From NCBI RefSeq assembly GCF_001467525.1, contig NZ_LNXS01000004.1, forward strand, positions 1 to 64,000: a stretch of 64,000 nucleotides of DNA, given 5' to 3'. The notes beneath the pieces are model-generated. The model worked only from the letters and a program-made list of their open reading frames with translations, was not told the origin of the DNA and searched no databases. A program made the translations under genes and the position numbers. This document shows positions 36,353-45,989 of this stretch, piece by piece. This stretch comes from Legionella anisa. Its GTDB lineage: Bacteria; Pseudomonadota; Gammaproteobacteria; Legionellales; Legionellaceae. Each line of letters starts with the position of its first letter. The stretch's first letter is position 1.

Positions 36353-36668
36353 TATAAAACCTCTCTTTTTTGCCTTGCCGTGCTTTTTGCACGGCATCTA
36401 GTCGAGCTTACATGAAAACCGGAACTGCCTTCTGCGCATAAAAGCAAAAGCCCTGAGATTCCTATTCCTTAAGCTGGATGGATTCCAGTAACAAATGAAA
36501 TTCTTGCTCGCTAAACTTTGTGAGGATCTCGTGATGTAGGCTTTTTGGTCTAAGTATATTTTTTATACAGAAGTTCTCTAACACGATCATTTATTTTGAC
36601 AAAAAACAAACCAGAATAAATAATTAATTATCAACGATAAAAACCATCCACTTTTAATAGGAAATGAC
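36353..36668. other. Gene-free stretch with one hairpin
   Basis: No gene is seen. GCCGTGC (36377-36383) and GCACGGC (36389-36395) form a perfect 7-bp stem with a TTTTT loop, 25 bases after the PEBP stop. It lacks a following T-run, so it may be an imperfect terminator. The remainder to the M17 gene has no clear repeat. Confidence 0.4.
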
Positions 36669-38033
36669 ATGCACGCTGAACTTTTTTATACGATAGAGAG
36701 TGTCCATCCCGTCCCCCTTTATCTAATCTCCCAAAAACAATGGGAGAAGCTAAGTTCTATGCTAACTACTATTGAACGTAATTATTTCATTCAAGCTCAA
36801 TTTAATGGAAAAATTGGCGAGTATTGCTTGCTTTATAATGCGGATGGTTTATTAGAGAAAGCTTATGTTGGCACTGAAGATGAAAATCAGGCATTAGCAA
36901 TGGCTCATGCCGCTTTATTATTACCCGCAAACAGTTACCAGCTTCAAGGTACCTGTTCCCAGGAAGCTGCCTTATTTTGGGGATTAGCACAATACCGTTT
37001 TGAAAAATACAAAAAAGATCGTGTGACTCCCCGAATCTTGATAATCGAGCCACAAATGTTCACTGATTTAATTCATTTAGCCCAAGCTCACTTTTTAGTA
37101 CGTGATCTCATCAATCAACCAGCCAGTGATATGGGCCCTAAAGAAATGGCGGATACAGTGGAACAATTAGCAGAAGAACATCATGCACAATTCGAACAAT
37201 GCATTGGTGATGAATTGTTGCATGCTAATTATCCTGCCATTCATGCAGTTGGTCGTGCTGCCAAATCAGAGCCTCGTTTGCTCTCCTTAACCTGGGGCGA
37301 TGAAACAAATCCTCGTGTCACCCTGGTAGGAAAAGGGGTTTGTTTTGATACAGGAGGCCTGAATCTTAAATCACCTTATGGTATGCGAATAATGAAAAAA
37401 GACATGGGGGGCGCAGCTCATGTGATAGGTCTTGCTCAATGGATTATGAATCGGAACTTACCCATTCGCTTGCATTTACTTATTCCTGCTGTAGAAAACG
37501 CGATTGGTCCTAATGCCTTTAAACCAGGCGATATTTTAATTATGCGTAATGGTTTTACTGTAGAAATCGATAATACCGACGCAGAAGGACGTTTGATTTT
37601 GGCTGATGCTTTAGTCAAAGCGTGTGAGGAAAAGCCTGATCTACTGATTGATTTTGCTACCTTATCTTCAGCGGCTCGCGTTTCCGTTGGAACAGAAATG
37701 TCGGCATTTTTTGCAAATGATGAGTCTTTAGCAGCGGAAATAATCGACGCATCTTATAAAACCGCTGATCCCGTATGGCGTTTACCATTATTTGCACCTT
37801 ATGAAAAGTTTCTGCGATCAACGATTGCTGATATGATCAATTGCAGTGACTATCCTTATGCTGGGGCGATTATTGCAGCATTATTTCTCCAGCGATACAT
37901 CAGCAAGACAACTCCTTGGGCACATTTTGACATTATGGCATGGAGTGAACAAAGCAAACCTGGCAAACCTGAAGGCGGTGAAGCTATGGGTTTACGTGCC
38001 ATCATAGAGTATTTATTACGTAGGTATGGCTAG
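36669..38033 (+). CDS. Leucyl aminopeptidase family protein (M17)
   Basis: 454 aa. The C-terminal catalytic half has the M17 two-metal motifs LVGKGVCFDTGGLNLK, MKKDMGGAAHVIGL and the signature NTDAEGRLILADAL. The N-terminal half is shorter and more divergent than in PepA. This is the cytosolic 'leucyl aminopeptidase family' group (PepB-like or shorter). It removes N-terminal residues from peptides. The ATG at 36669 has AGGAA 5-6 bases upstream; another ATG lies 5 bases earlier in a different frame. Confidence 0.92.
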   Translation: MHAELFYTIESVHPVPLYLISQKQWEKLSSMLTTIERNYFIQAQFNGKIGEYCLLYNADGLLEKAYVGTEDENQALAMAHAALLLPANSYQLQGTCSQEAALFWGLAQYRFEKYKKDRVTPRILIIEPQMFTDLIHLAQAHFLVRDLINQPASDMGPKEMADTVEQLAEEHHAQFEQCIGDELLHANYPAIHAVGRAAKSEPRLLSLTWGDETNPRVTLVGKGVCFDTGGLNLKSPYGMRIMKKDMGGAAHVIGLAQWIMNRNLPIRLHLLIPAVENAIGPNAFKPGDILIMRNGFTVEIDNTDAEGRLILADALVKACEEKPDLLIDFATLSSAARVSVGTEMSAFFANDESLAAEIIDASYKTADPVWRLPLFAPYEKFLRSTIADMINCSDYPYAGAIIAALFLQRYISKTTPWAHFDIMAWSEQSKPGKPEGGEAMGLRAIIEYLLRRYG

Positions 38034-38052
38034 GTGTCTTCGCCTCATCACG

Positions 38053-38622
38053 CTATAACTCAGCTAATTTGAATTCTGCTAATGGATAGTAATTTTGCCT
38101 ACCTTTTTCAGATCTACTTTCTATGAGATGGATTTTATTAACCACGATTGGCGGAATTACCGGTATCTTTATTGTTTCCAATAGTTCATGGGGTATCCTG
38201 TGGCGAATCAATCGCCCCATGGTCAAATGTCCTCTAAAAGGACGCGTTTCAACTGGAACATTTAAAGTAATTAAGGTGTTGCCAATTACTTTGGACAACA
38301 TCGCTAAATCAGCCTGTGGTTGAACGGATAGTGAAAGAATTTTTGGATGGCGCAAGGTGGGGAACCATTCTAAATGCCCAAATTGCAGTTGAATTGGCAG
38401 TGTATTTTTTATAGCGGACGGTACCTTTTCAATTAGAAGAATTAACTGTTCTTGCGGTAAATTTCCTAAAAATTGCACAGTAATATGCATTTTTTCTACA
38501 TGAACCCAGCGAATATAATCTGACAGAAGGGTATTTTGTAGCGTTTTTAAACTTCTAGATAGACGAACCTGAGTTGACTTGGGAAATATAATTGCGAAAA
38601 AAACGCGTAGCGTATGCATCAT
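38053..38622 (-). CDS. thpR: RNA 2',3'-cyclic phosphodiesterase (2H family)
   Basis: 189 aa. The two catalytic H-x-T motifs are HITVQFLGN and HLTMGRLI, about 85 residues apart, the hallmark of the 2H superfamily (LigT/ThpR). The N-terminal MHTLRVFFAI strand is also typical. ThpR opens 2',3'-cyclic phosphates on RNA ends and in vitro joins tRNA halves with a 2'-5' bond. A GAGGAA site is nearly abutting the first ATG, so the second Met (38619) may be the real start. It is convergent with the M17 gene. Confidence 0.9.
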   Translation of the reverse strand: MMHTLRVFFAIIFPKSTQVRLSRSLKTLQNTLLSDYIRWVHVEKMHITVQFLGNLPQEQLILLIEKVPSAIKNTLPIQLQFGHLEWFPTLRHPKILSLSVQPQADLAMLSKVIGNTLITLNVPVETRPFRGHLTMGRLIRHRIPHELLETIKIPVIPPIVVNKIHLIESRSEKGRQNYYPLAEFKLAEL

Positions 38623-38793
38623 TTCCTCATAAAATCAGGATGTAAGGACTCTAATCTATTTATTAAATAAAACATTCATAGCCCCTTTATCAAAAGAACT
38701 TGGATATATACTATAATAGTATCAAAATTGTCCAAATAAAATTGGATATGGCACGGTCCAGAGCGGACAACACAAGGAAAGTGGAGGATTATG

Positions 38794-39603
38794 ATGATCC
38801 TTAAGAGCCGACAGGAAAAAACTGAATTCTTGGAAGAATGTCTTTTTCACATTGATCATATCTTCAAACATGTCATGCATAGCAAAAACCCACCAAACAT
38901 TACCCTGCATAAAAAAAGCAAAAGCGATAAACAAGGAAAAAATATTTTAACTGATGCAAAACTTCCAAGCTCTATAATAATCAAGGGGGATTTGCCGGAT
39001 AAAAATTTTGATGCAGGTAAATTAATCGTACTTACTTCACTGTACAATCATATTGCAATGCAAATTAAAAATAAAAATACTGTTGATCTGGGAGTAGAGT
39101 TCAATAGAGTAAAACAGAAACTGCATTTTACATTATTAAAAAATGGTCTTCCAAGTGCTGATATTTTAATGAAAAAGCACAGGAATCATTTTTTAAGAAA
39201 AGGTGTTCTGGAATATATTTTAAGTTTCATTTGGGCATTACCCTCATCAGAGTTTCTTAATAAATATGAATTTTTCACCAAGACATCGGATTCGGAAGAT
39301 AATTTCAATTTTCGCTACGAACTGGCAGAAAACTGTCAATTTGATGTCAATCTTATTTTCAAAATTGAACCTATTGGCCAAGGATTAGGTTATATCATTA
39401 AGGCAAAATCAACGGAAGAAGCCTCTATTATTATGAATGCGATACGAAAACAATTAAGCGAAAAAAAACTCGAAGGTTCCATCCGTTATATTGATACCTT
39501 AAATAGGTCCATTCAAGATGAAAGCTCATCAACAATTGAAATATGGGGTCAAGCTGTGGATATGCTCAATAACCTAAAAGATGAAACGATACGTAAATTT
39601 TGA
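38794..39603 (+). CDS. Orphan soluble protein
   Basis: 269 aa from the second ATG (38794), 6 bases after GGAGG; the first ATG at 38791 is too close to that site. The family is not recognised. The N-terminal part is basic (HSKNPPNITLHKKSKSDKQGKN), and the remainder has a mixed alpha/beta look with no membrane segment or signal peptide. A TATAAT at 38712-38717 could be its -10. Its isolated position and species-specific appearance would fit a translocated effector, but the C-terminus (NLKDETIRKF) is only mildly acidic. Confidence 0.65.
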   Translation: MILKSRQEKTEFLEECLFHIDHIFKHVMHSKNPPNITLHKKSKSDKQGKNILTDAKLPSSIIIKGDLPDKNFDAGKLIVLTSLYNHIAMQIKNKNTVDLGVEFNRVKQKLHFTLLKNGLPSADILMKKHRNHFLRKGVLEYILSFIWALPSSEFLNKYEFFTKTSDSEDNFNFRYELAENCQFDVNLIFKIEPIGQGLGYIIKAKSTEEASIIMNAIRKQLSEKKLEGSIRYIDTLNRSIQDESSSTIEIWGQAVDMLNNLKDETIRKF

Positions 39604-39684
39604 AGAAACAAAATGAATCAATTAAATTCGGTACCTCTAACAAGCATCTGAATCTTCTACACATCGCTGAAAAACCAGTCCAGT

Positions 39685-39729
39685 TCTATTCCTATGTCCC
39701 GCGGCTTGTCCGAGGGGCGTAGGAATAGA
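39685..39729. repeat. Palindromic GTCCCGCGG-type repeat
   Basis: TCTATTCCTA on the left pairs with TAGGAATAGA on the right, and the inner GTCCCGCGG / CCGAGGGGC arms pair with mismatches around CTTGT. It resembles the hairpins at 19163-19192 and 58369-58399. It is non-coding, between an orphan gene and the acyltransferase gene. Confidence 0.6.
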
Positions 39730-39811
39730 TGTGCTCAAGAGGCAATAACAAGAAGGATTATAGATAATCGTTGACCAAGATGTTAGGATTGGTTTTTTTG
39801 CTTGAAAGTGA

Positions 39812-41779
39812 ATGAAATACCGCCCCGATATTGATGGACTCAGAGCCATAGCGATTATATTGATTTTAATTTATCACGGGGGACTCTCCTTTTTTCCCTC
39901 AGGGTTTATTGGAGTTGATGTATTTTTTGTTATTTCTGGCTTTCTCATTACGAGCACCATCCACGAGTCACTCAAAGAAGGTTCTTTTTCTTTTTTGAAT
40001 TTTTATAATCGAAGATTATGGCGCTTGCAACCTGTTTTTGTTTGCTTGCTCTTTTTAACAACAGCCTTAACTTTGTTGTTTTTTTTACCTGATGATTTAA
40101 TCCAATACAGCAGAAGTGCGCGTAAAACTTCCTTATTTTTATCCAACTTATTTTTTGATAAAACAACAACAGGCTATTTTTCACCGGACACACATCAAAT
40201 CCCTTTACTCCATACCTGGTCTCTTTCAATAGAATGGCAGTGCTATTTACTTTTACCCTGTCTTATCTATTGCCTGTATCGTTTCTCGCCTAACAAATAT
40301 TTAATTCCATTTTTAGCTGGATTGACCTGTATCGCTTTTCTAGGGTCACTCTACAATGCAAAAAACCTGCCCACACACACTTATTACTTATTTTCCAGCA
40401 GAATCTTTGAGTTTTTAATTGGGTCCTGCATTGCACTCATCACTCCAAAAACCTTTTTTTTAGCCAATAATAAATATCTCTTAAACCTTATTGGTGGTTT
40501 GGCATTAATAACCGTGCTATGCCTCGCCAGTTTCAATCCAGTTATAACAGGTTATCCAAATTACTATGCATTTATTGTTTGTATGGCAACAGGATTTCTC
40601 ATTGCCATAGGAACCTGTTCTCCCAAAAATATCTGGAGCCAATTATTTTCCAGTAAGCCGTTGGTGTTCATAGGACTATTGTCTTATTCACTTTACATTT
40701 GGCATTGGGTTATTTTCTCGGTTTTAAGATATCAAAGTATGGTAGAAACTCCCTTTGTTTTATTTGCTGCTTTTGGGCTTACTTTTGTTTTATCCTATCT
40801 CTCTTGGCGCTTTATTGAAAAACCATCAAAACGCTGGAAAAAAATACAATTCCGTTATACCTTTGTGTTTCTATTATTAGCTCCAATCCTCGCTTTGCAT
40901 CTTACCGACTATGTCATCAAAAAAAATCAGGGGTTTCCTCAGCGTTTTAATAATGAACTATTAACCGTTTATCAACAATTAGAGCAATACAAAAGCCCAC
41001 AAAGAGCTTTGTGTGTCACCGATTCTCGGAACGAAATCAGTATGCAATGCATTGTTGGCTCAAAAAAATCAGACAGTAAACACGCATTAATGATCGGTGA
41101 TTCGTTTGCCAATCATTACTGGGGTTTTGTAGATATGCTAGGGCAAGCAGCAAATGTTTCCATTTTATCGCAAACAGTATCTTCTTGCCTAACCTTGCCT
41201 GATATGTATCTTTATGACTGGTGGCACTTTAAAAATCAAGTCTATTCACTCTGTCATGAACTTACCCAAAAATATTATCAAATGATTCAAAATCATCATT
41301 ATGATTATGTAATTATTGGTCAAGCATGGACTAATTATTTGTCCGCAAACATCATAAATAACTTAGATGATCCGCGTTCTTTACTTTTAACTCAAGAGCG
41401 ATTGGAAAAAGCTCTCGATAAAGCGCTTTCAATCATTATTAACTCAGGAGCAAAACCTGTATTAATTCAGTCAACTGCTTTAAATGATTTTCATAATTGT
41501 TTTTTTAAACATATAAAATCAAGAACATCTTATAATTCCCATGAATGTGAGTTTACGTATCATGAAGATCAATGGTTTAATCAATTATTTAGTAAAATGA
41601 AAAACAAATACCCGCAATTAATGATTATCGACCCTAAAAAAGTACAATGTAAAAAAAATATTTGCAAAGCGGACATCAACGGAGTTCCAATATACCGTGA
41701 TGTAGGCCACATTACTGACTATGCGTCGTATCAATTGGGAGGGCTTTATCTACAAAAATTTCCAAACCCTCTGGGATAA
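39812..41779 (+). CDS. Membrane acyltransferase with SGNH domain (OafA-like)
   Basis: 655 aa. Residues 1 to about 370 are an acyltransferase-3 domain with about ten membrane helices. It starts YRPDIDGLRAIAIILILIYHGG, with the catalytic His, and continues FIGVDVFFVISGFLIT and the arginine loop YNRRLWRLQPVF. The C-terminal periplasmic SGNH hydrolase-like domain has MIGDSFANHYW (nucleophile Ser) and the closing D-x2-H in RDVGHITDYAS. Enzymes of this layout O-acetylate LPS O-antigen or peptidoglycan in the periplasm. In Legionella, LPS O-acetylation alters serotype, but this paralogue's target is unknown. Confidence 0.92.
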   Translation: MKYRPDIDGLRAIAIILILIYHGGLSFFPSGFIGVDVFFVISGFLITSTIHESLKEGSFSFLNFYNRRLWRLQPVFVCLLFLTTALTLLFFLPDDLIQYSRSARKTSLFLSNLFFDKTTTGYFSPDTHQIPLLHTWSLSIEWQCYLLLPCLIYCLYRFSPNKYLIPFLAGLTCIAFLGSLYNAKNLPTHTYYLFSSRIFEFLIGSCIALITPKTFFLANNKYLLNLIGGLALITVLCLASFNPVITGYPNYYAFIVCMATGFLIAIGTCSPKNIWSQLFSSKPLVFIGLLSYSLYIWHWVIFSVLRYQSMVETPFVLFAAFGLTFVLSYLSWRFIEKPSKRWKKIQFRYTFVFLLLAPILALHLTDYVIKKNQGFPQRFNNELLTVYQQLEQYKSPQRALCVTDSRNEISMQCIVGSKKSDSKHALMIGDSFANHYWGFVDMLGQAANVSILSQTVSSCLTLPDMYLYDWWHFKNQVYSLCHELTQKYYQMIQNHHYDYVIIGQAWTNYLSANIINNLDDPRSLLLTQERLEKALDKALSIIINSGAKPVLIQSTALNDFHNCFFKHIKSRTSYNSHECEFTYHEDQWFNQLFSKMKNKYPQLMIIDPKKVQCKKNICKADINGVPIYRDVGHITDYASYQLGGLYLQKFPNPLG

Positions 41780-41981
41780 TCTTTGCTTCATGATTCAAAG
41801 AAATTCTTTATTGACAGGCCGCTGTTACTCGTCATCTAAAAGATTTTCCTCTATCCTTTATAAACAATTACACTTGAACTGAACGTAACGAGAACCCGTT
41901 ATGCAATTTACATGAGGCAATACTTGCTCTCATTGAGGACGGAAAACCTGCCTGGTAACAGGTTACAACTACGAGTTATTT

Positions 41982-42584
41982 ATGAAAACAACAACTACAC
42001 ATTCTTCTGATATCCTTTTAGAGCTCGCAAGCCTTAAGGAATTAAAGGGTGAATTAACGTTCCAGCATATTTTACAAGTATTGGGTGAGCGTGCATTTGG
42101 AATTGTATTGTTGTTTTTTGCTTTACCCAGTGCCTTACCTTTTTCTACGATTCCAGGCATTTCTGTTGTATTCAGTCTGCCTATAGCACTTTTTGCATGT
42201 CAAATGATATTTGCCAGAAAAACATTGTGGTTACCAAAAATCATTGCGAAACGCACCATTCATCAAAAGACTATTTCCAAGGTAATTCATACTACAGTAC
42301 CTTATTTGACTAAAATCGAATATTTTTTGAAACCACGCTGGATATTTATGACCTGTCGCTTGATGGAAATCATCACGGGTATCATTATTTTTTGTTTAGC
42401 TATTTTTCTGATGTTGCCCATCCCATTGAGTAATTTTATCTTTGCATTTCTTCTTATTATTTTTAGCCTGGGATTAATAGAAAAAGACGGAGTACTTCTT
42501 GTTGTAGGATATATTGGTACTCTTGTTTATATTAGTTTTATATATGTATTTATTGAAGGAATAATTAAATATTTGTTTCATTAA
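41982..42584 (+). CDS. ExoD family membrane protein
   Basis: 200 aa. Matches the exopolysaccharide synthesis ExoD family: a soluble N-terminus with LLELASLKELKGELTFQHILQVLGERAFG, then PSALPFSTIPGISVVFSLPIAL and about four membrane segments. ExoD was linked to exopolysaccharide production and alkaline tolerance in rhizobia. The biochemical function is not known. A small hairpin (AACCTG/CAGGTT, about 41945-41965) lies just before the start. It may be linked to surface polysaccharide like the acyltransferase upstream, though a 200-base gap separates them. Confidence 0.86.
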   Translation: MKTTTTHSSDILLELASLKELKGELTFQHILQVLGERAFGIVLLFFALPSALPFSTIPGISVVFSLPIALFACQMIFARKTLWLPKIIAKRTIHQKTISKVIHTTVPYLTKIEYFLKPRWIFMTCRLMEIITGIIIFCLAIFLMLPIPLSNFIFAFLLIIFSLGLIEKDGVLLVVGYIGTLVYISFIYVFIEGIIKYLFH

Positions 42585-42649
42585 ATACTCTCTATTGTTA
42601 ATTTGACTGGATATGTGGAAGTTTAATTAAGGATAATCCTCGCTCTATA

Positions 42650-43456
42650 TCATCCCATCCATTTTATAAGCATGCTAATAATTGAGTACGTTCCAAGTAA
42701 TGCGATTGCTGTTCCCGCCAGTAACATAATGAGTCGCGGCTGAAGATGACGAACAAGGTAGGCTGCAAAGGGGGAAGCAATAGCCCCACCTGCAATCAGT
42801 CCGAGAATAATTGACCAATTGGTAATCCCGATGGTAAAAAAGAAGGTCGCAGAAACACTGAGGGTGATTAAAAATTCAGTCAAATTCACCGTACCTATGG
42901 TGTAAGAAGGCGAAGTTCCCTGGACAAGTAATGTGGAATTAACAATGGATCCCCAACCGCCTCCACCTGTTGCATCAAAAAAACCACCAAAAAAACCAAG
43001 AGGTATTAACCCACGTGCATGATTAGAAGGCAGTGCACGCCTGGTTTTTAGGCGCTTGACCATAAAATTTTTTATGAGCTGCATGATTTTTCCACCTTGG
43101 AGTGCTCGGTATAAAATATAGCAACCCGTTACGATCAAATAAACTGCAATAAAAGGCCTCGCTATTTTTTCTGATGCCTTGGTTAGGACATAGGCACCAA
43201 GTATGCTTCCCAAAATACCTGGGATAGCTAATCGTCTAAATAATGCATAATCAATGTTTTTAAACATCGCATGTGATAAACCAGAAACACCGGTTGTGAC
43301 AATCTCAGCAGTATGCACTGCAGCGCTAGCCACCGCAGGAGGAATACCATAAGTGACTAAAACACCTGTAACAATTACCCCATAAGCCATTCCTAAAGCA
43401 CCGTCAATTATTTGTGCTACGAAGCCTACCAGTGCAAAAATTAAGAATTGCTCCAT
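42650..43456 (-). CDS. TauE/SafE family membrane transporter
   Basis: 268 aa with about eight membrane helices. The repeated family motifs are AQIIDGALGMAYGVIVTGVLV (first half) and LGFFGGFFDATGGGGWGSIV (second half). Family members export or import sulfite, sulfoacetate or other C2 sulfur anions. The substrate here is unknown. The ATG has AAGGA nearby. It lies 77 bases from the terC-like gene on the same strand and may be co-transcribed with it. Confidence 0.88.
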   Translation of the reverse strand: MEQFLIFALVGFVAQIIDGALGMAYGVIVTGVLVTYGIPPAVASAAVHTAEIVTTGVSGLSHAMFKNIDYALFRRLAIPGILGSILGAYVLTKASEKIARPFIAVYLIVTGCYILYRALQGGKIMQLIKNFMVKRLKTRRALPSNHARGLIPLGFFGGFFDATGGGGWGSIVNSTLLVQGTSPSYTIGTVNLTEFLITLSVSATFFFTIGITNWSIILGLIAGGAIASPFAAYLVRHLQPRLIMLLAGTAIALLGTYSIISMLIKWMG

Positions 43457-43533
43457 AAATATCCTTTTTCTTCAATAATTAGTTATAGCTCATTTAAAGC
43501 GTTAGTACATGATATTAATGTAAATTAGATTAA

Positions 43534-44481
43534 TTATCTGTTTTTATTGTTCCATACTTTGCTCGCAATAATAGCGCCGCTGAGTGTCAAAACAATCATT
43601 GAAAGCGTAACTACTATAGGAATATCAACGAGATCATGCAGTAGCATTTTTATTCCAATGAAACCTAAGATCAAAGCCAACCCGTAGTTAAGATAACGAA
43701 ACTTATTTTCTATATGTGCCAAAATGAAATACATAGCTCGCAAACCAAGTATTGCAAAAGCATTTGATGAACATGCAATAAATGGATCTTGAGTAATACC
43801 TAATACAGCAGGAATGCTGTCAATGGCGAAAATCAAATCACTCACTTCAATAAAAATAAGAACAACAAGTAGAGGAGTTACAAAATATGAGTTATTTTTC
43901 TTAACAATAAAATGATCGCCTGAAATTTCTTTTGTTATTGGGAAAAATTTTCTCAATGTTTTCAGGATAAAATTATTCGTAACAAATTGTTCGTCTTTAA
44001 ACAAAGTCAAGAATTTGGTCGCGGAATAAATGAGTAGTATGCCAAATAGATATAAAATCCACGTAAATTTATTAATGAGCCAAATCCCAAATACAATGAG
44101 TATTATTCTCATAGAAATTGCCCCTAACACGCCAAATAAGAGTAGACGGCGCTGATACTTCAAGGGAATAGAAAAATATTTAAATATCATGATAAATACA
44201 AAAACATTATCCATTGATAATGATTCTTCAATCAGATAAGCAGCAAAAAACTCAAGCGCTTTTTGATTCGCTACGTTGCTTGTATCGCCTTGCAATAGAT
44301 AGACCCACAAAAAGACATTAAAAAGCAAAGCCAAAACAACCCAAACAGTAACCCATATGCACGATGTCTTGAGTGTAGGTTCCCTTTTACTTCGGGTCAA
44401 AAGAAAAATATCGATACTTAATACAATCAGTATCAAAGCAATAAAAACTATCCACAACCACCATGTACCTATAGACTCCAT
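43534..44481 (-). CDS. TerC/Alx family membrane protein
   Basis: 315 aa with about nine membrane helices. Family signatures: AAYLIEESLSMDNVFVFIMIFKYFSIP (Asp in helix 3), the acidic loop and FIEVSDLIFAIDSIPAVLGIT with its metal-binding Asp. Members are linked to Mn/Ca efflux and tellurite resistance; E. coli Alx responds to alkaline pH and manganese. AGGAAG precedes the ATG. A GC-rich hairpin lies 26-41 bases upstream, but it does not match the known manganese riboswitch well. Confidence 0.9.
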   Translation of the reverse strand: MESIGTWWLWIVFIALILIVLSIDIFLLTRSKREPTLKTSCIWVTVWVVLALLFNVFLWVYLLQGDTSNVANQKALEFFAAYLIEESLSMDNVFVFIMIFKYFSIPLKYQRRLLLFGVLGAISMRIILIVFGIWLINKFTWILYLFGILLIYSATKFLTLFKDEQFVTNNFILKTLRKFFPITKEISGDHFIVKKNNSYFVTPLLVVLIFIEVSDLIFAIDSIPAVLGITQDPFIACSSNAFAILGLRAMYFILAHIENKFRYLNYGLALILGFIGIKMLLHDLVDIPIVVTLSMIVLTLSGAIIASKVWNNKNR

Positions 44482-44506
44482 TTATCTTCCTGAAATTGAA
44501 TGGCCT

Positions 44507-44530
44507 CCCCTAAAAATAGGGGGCGTTTTT
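44507..44530 (+). terminator. Intrinsic-terminator-like hairpin facing right
   Basis: CCCCTA (44507-44512), loop AAAA, TAGGGG (44517-44522), then GCGTTTTT. Read on the plus strand it is a textbook intrinsic terminator, yet both flanking genes run on the minus strand. It could instead stop antisense transcription or act as a leader hairpin of the TerC-like gene. Confidence 0.45.
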
Positions 44531-44567
44531 CTTAATCATTTAATGGCATTTATCCTCTTGAAAAAAC

Positions 44568-45755
44568 TTAGAGTGTACTTAGCCAGGCATGGATTTTTGC
44601 ACTAAATAATCGTGGTGCAAGTGGTTGGCAATGGCCGCCAGTACCCTCTTCATCATTAAAAAGAATGTATTGTTTTTTGCATTGTAACTCATCATACAGT
44701 TTTTTTGCCTGACCTAAAGTGATGTATTCCAAAGTATTATCACAAATCAGCATGGGACATTGAATCTTTTCGACTAAGCCAGTCAACGTGTAAGCACGTG
44801 TTTTATCGAGCATTTCTTCAATTGTTTTAGCGCCAAATCGCCATTTTCGACTTTCTAGCATAAACCGTAAATTTTCATCTGTTTTCATGAGGTGTACTAA
44901 GGCGTGCTCTATAGGAGCATCGTGTAAATCAGGAAACTTCGTCATAAACGAATTGAACTTAGCTTCGAGATTACCACTTGCATCAAATATCCCAGGATCA
45001 ACAATACAGGCGGCGATACGTCTTTCTTTTGTTACTGCTCGAGCAGCAAGGTAACCACCAAAACTACGCCCCATTAAGAAGATCTTATTCTGATCAATTT
45101 CGGGACGGTTGCTGATAAAATCGACAACTTTTTCGATAACCCGCTCCCAATCGGGGATAAAGGGTATTTTATTTAAACGCAACATACTGCCTTGACCAGG
45201 ACCTTCAAAATTTAAACAATGAAAGCCTCGCTTTAACGCTTCAGCTGCTGAACTAAAATATAATTCCTCCTTAGTGCTATCGCCCCCGCCAGTATCAATT
45301 AAAATAGGTTTAGGATGATTTGAAAATGAGTTATTCAGATAAAGATAACCAGGCAACGTTGTTTCCTCAAAGGGAATTTCTACTTTTTCCACTGGAGCTT
45401 CAAAAAATTCGAGTGCTTGATGAAAAGCACGAATGCTGTATTGCAGTGTTTGTTCGATTCTTGGATCAGCAGGTTCATCTTCCAGGAAAAAAAAAGCGGT
45501 TCGGTAATAAGTACACGCGCGCAGAAAAGCCAATTTGGCATCATAATGGAAACCTTGCTTTCGATAAGCTTCTGCCATACTGAAATTGCTATCAGCAAAA
45601 GCGGTCCACCGTGCATACCAGCTTTCTTTATTGCCAGGTTCTATTTGGTTCGCTATAGCAAGACATTCCCCAACTTCAGCACCTTGATATGTAGCACATC
45701 CTAAACTTCTTATTAATTGGGCATTAAAAAGTGCTGGCTTGATTAACTCTTGCAT
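44568..45755 (-). CDS. Alpha/beta hydrolase with helical N-terminal domain
   Basis: 395 aa. An N-terminal helical domain (about 1-125) precedes an alpha/beta hydrolase core. The nucleophile elbow is LMGRSFGGYLAAR (G-x-S-x-G), the strand before it LIDTGGGDSTKEEL, the acid region MLICDNTLEYITL, and the catalytic His is in EGTGGHCQPLAP. The layout matches the DUF1100/2,6-dihydropseudooxynicotine-hydrolase-like group, which cleaves C-C or ester bonds in odd substrates. The actual substrate is unknown. GGAG lies 9 bases before the ATG. Unlinked to its neighbours by spacing. Confidence 0.86.
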   Translation of the reverse strand: MQELIKPALFNAQLIRSLGCATYQGAEVGECLAIANQIEPGNKESWYARWTAFADSNFSMAEAYRKQGFHYDAKLAFLRACTYYRTAFFFLEDEPADPRIEQTLQYSIRAFHQALEFFEAPVEKVEIPFEETTLPGYLYLNNSFSNHPKPILIDTGGGDSTKEELYFSSAAEALKRGFHCLNFEGPGQGSMLRLNKIPFIPDWERVIEKVVDFISNRPEIDQNKIFLMGRSFGGYLAARAVTKERRIAACIVDPGIFDASGNLEAKFNSFMTKFPDLHDAPIEHALVHLMKTDENLRFMLESRKWRFGAKTIEEMLDKTRAYTLTGLVEKIQCPMLICDNTLEYITLGQAKKLYDELQCKKQYILFNDEEGTGGHCQPLAPRLFSAKIHAWLSTL

Positions 45756-45928
45756 GATAAAAATCTCCGTTTTTACTTAGAGGAATTCTTGTTTTTTTGT
45801 TCCAACATGATTCGAATTTTTTAATATCTTCGAATATAAATCATTTATTACTTAATAAATAGTTAGTACAAAACGTACCCTTCGTCTCTTTAAGAAAAAT
45901 ATAATCCATGGATAAAATAAAAGCAGAT

Positions 45929-45957
45929 TTGATATTAATTTAATTAATATGTATAAT
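45929..45957 (+). promoter_or_regulatory. Sigma-70 promoter with palindromic spacer
   Basis: TTGATA (45929-45934), a 17-base spacer and TATAAT (45952-45957) precede the orphan gene at 45990. The spacer overlaps an A/T palindrome (ATATTAATTTAATTAATAT, 45932-45950) that could be a regulator site. Confidence 0.6.
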
Positions 45958-45989
45958 TTCGTCTCTTTTTGCTTAATTGAAGAATTAAA

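Noticed and set aside
44482..44567. yybP-ykoY manganese riboswitch before the TerC-like gene
   Set aside because: The region is too short and lacks the conserved loops of that riboswitch; only a hairpin is present.
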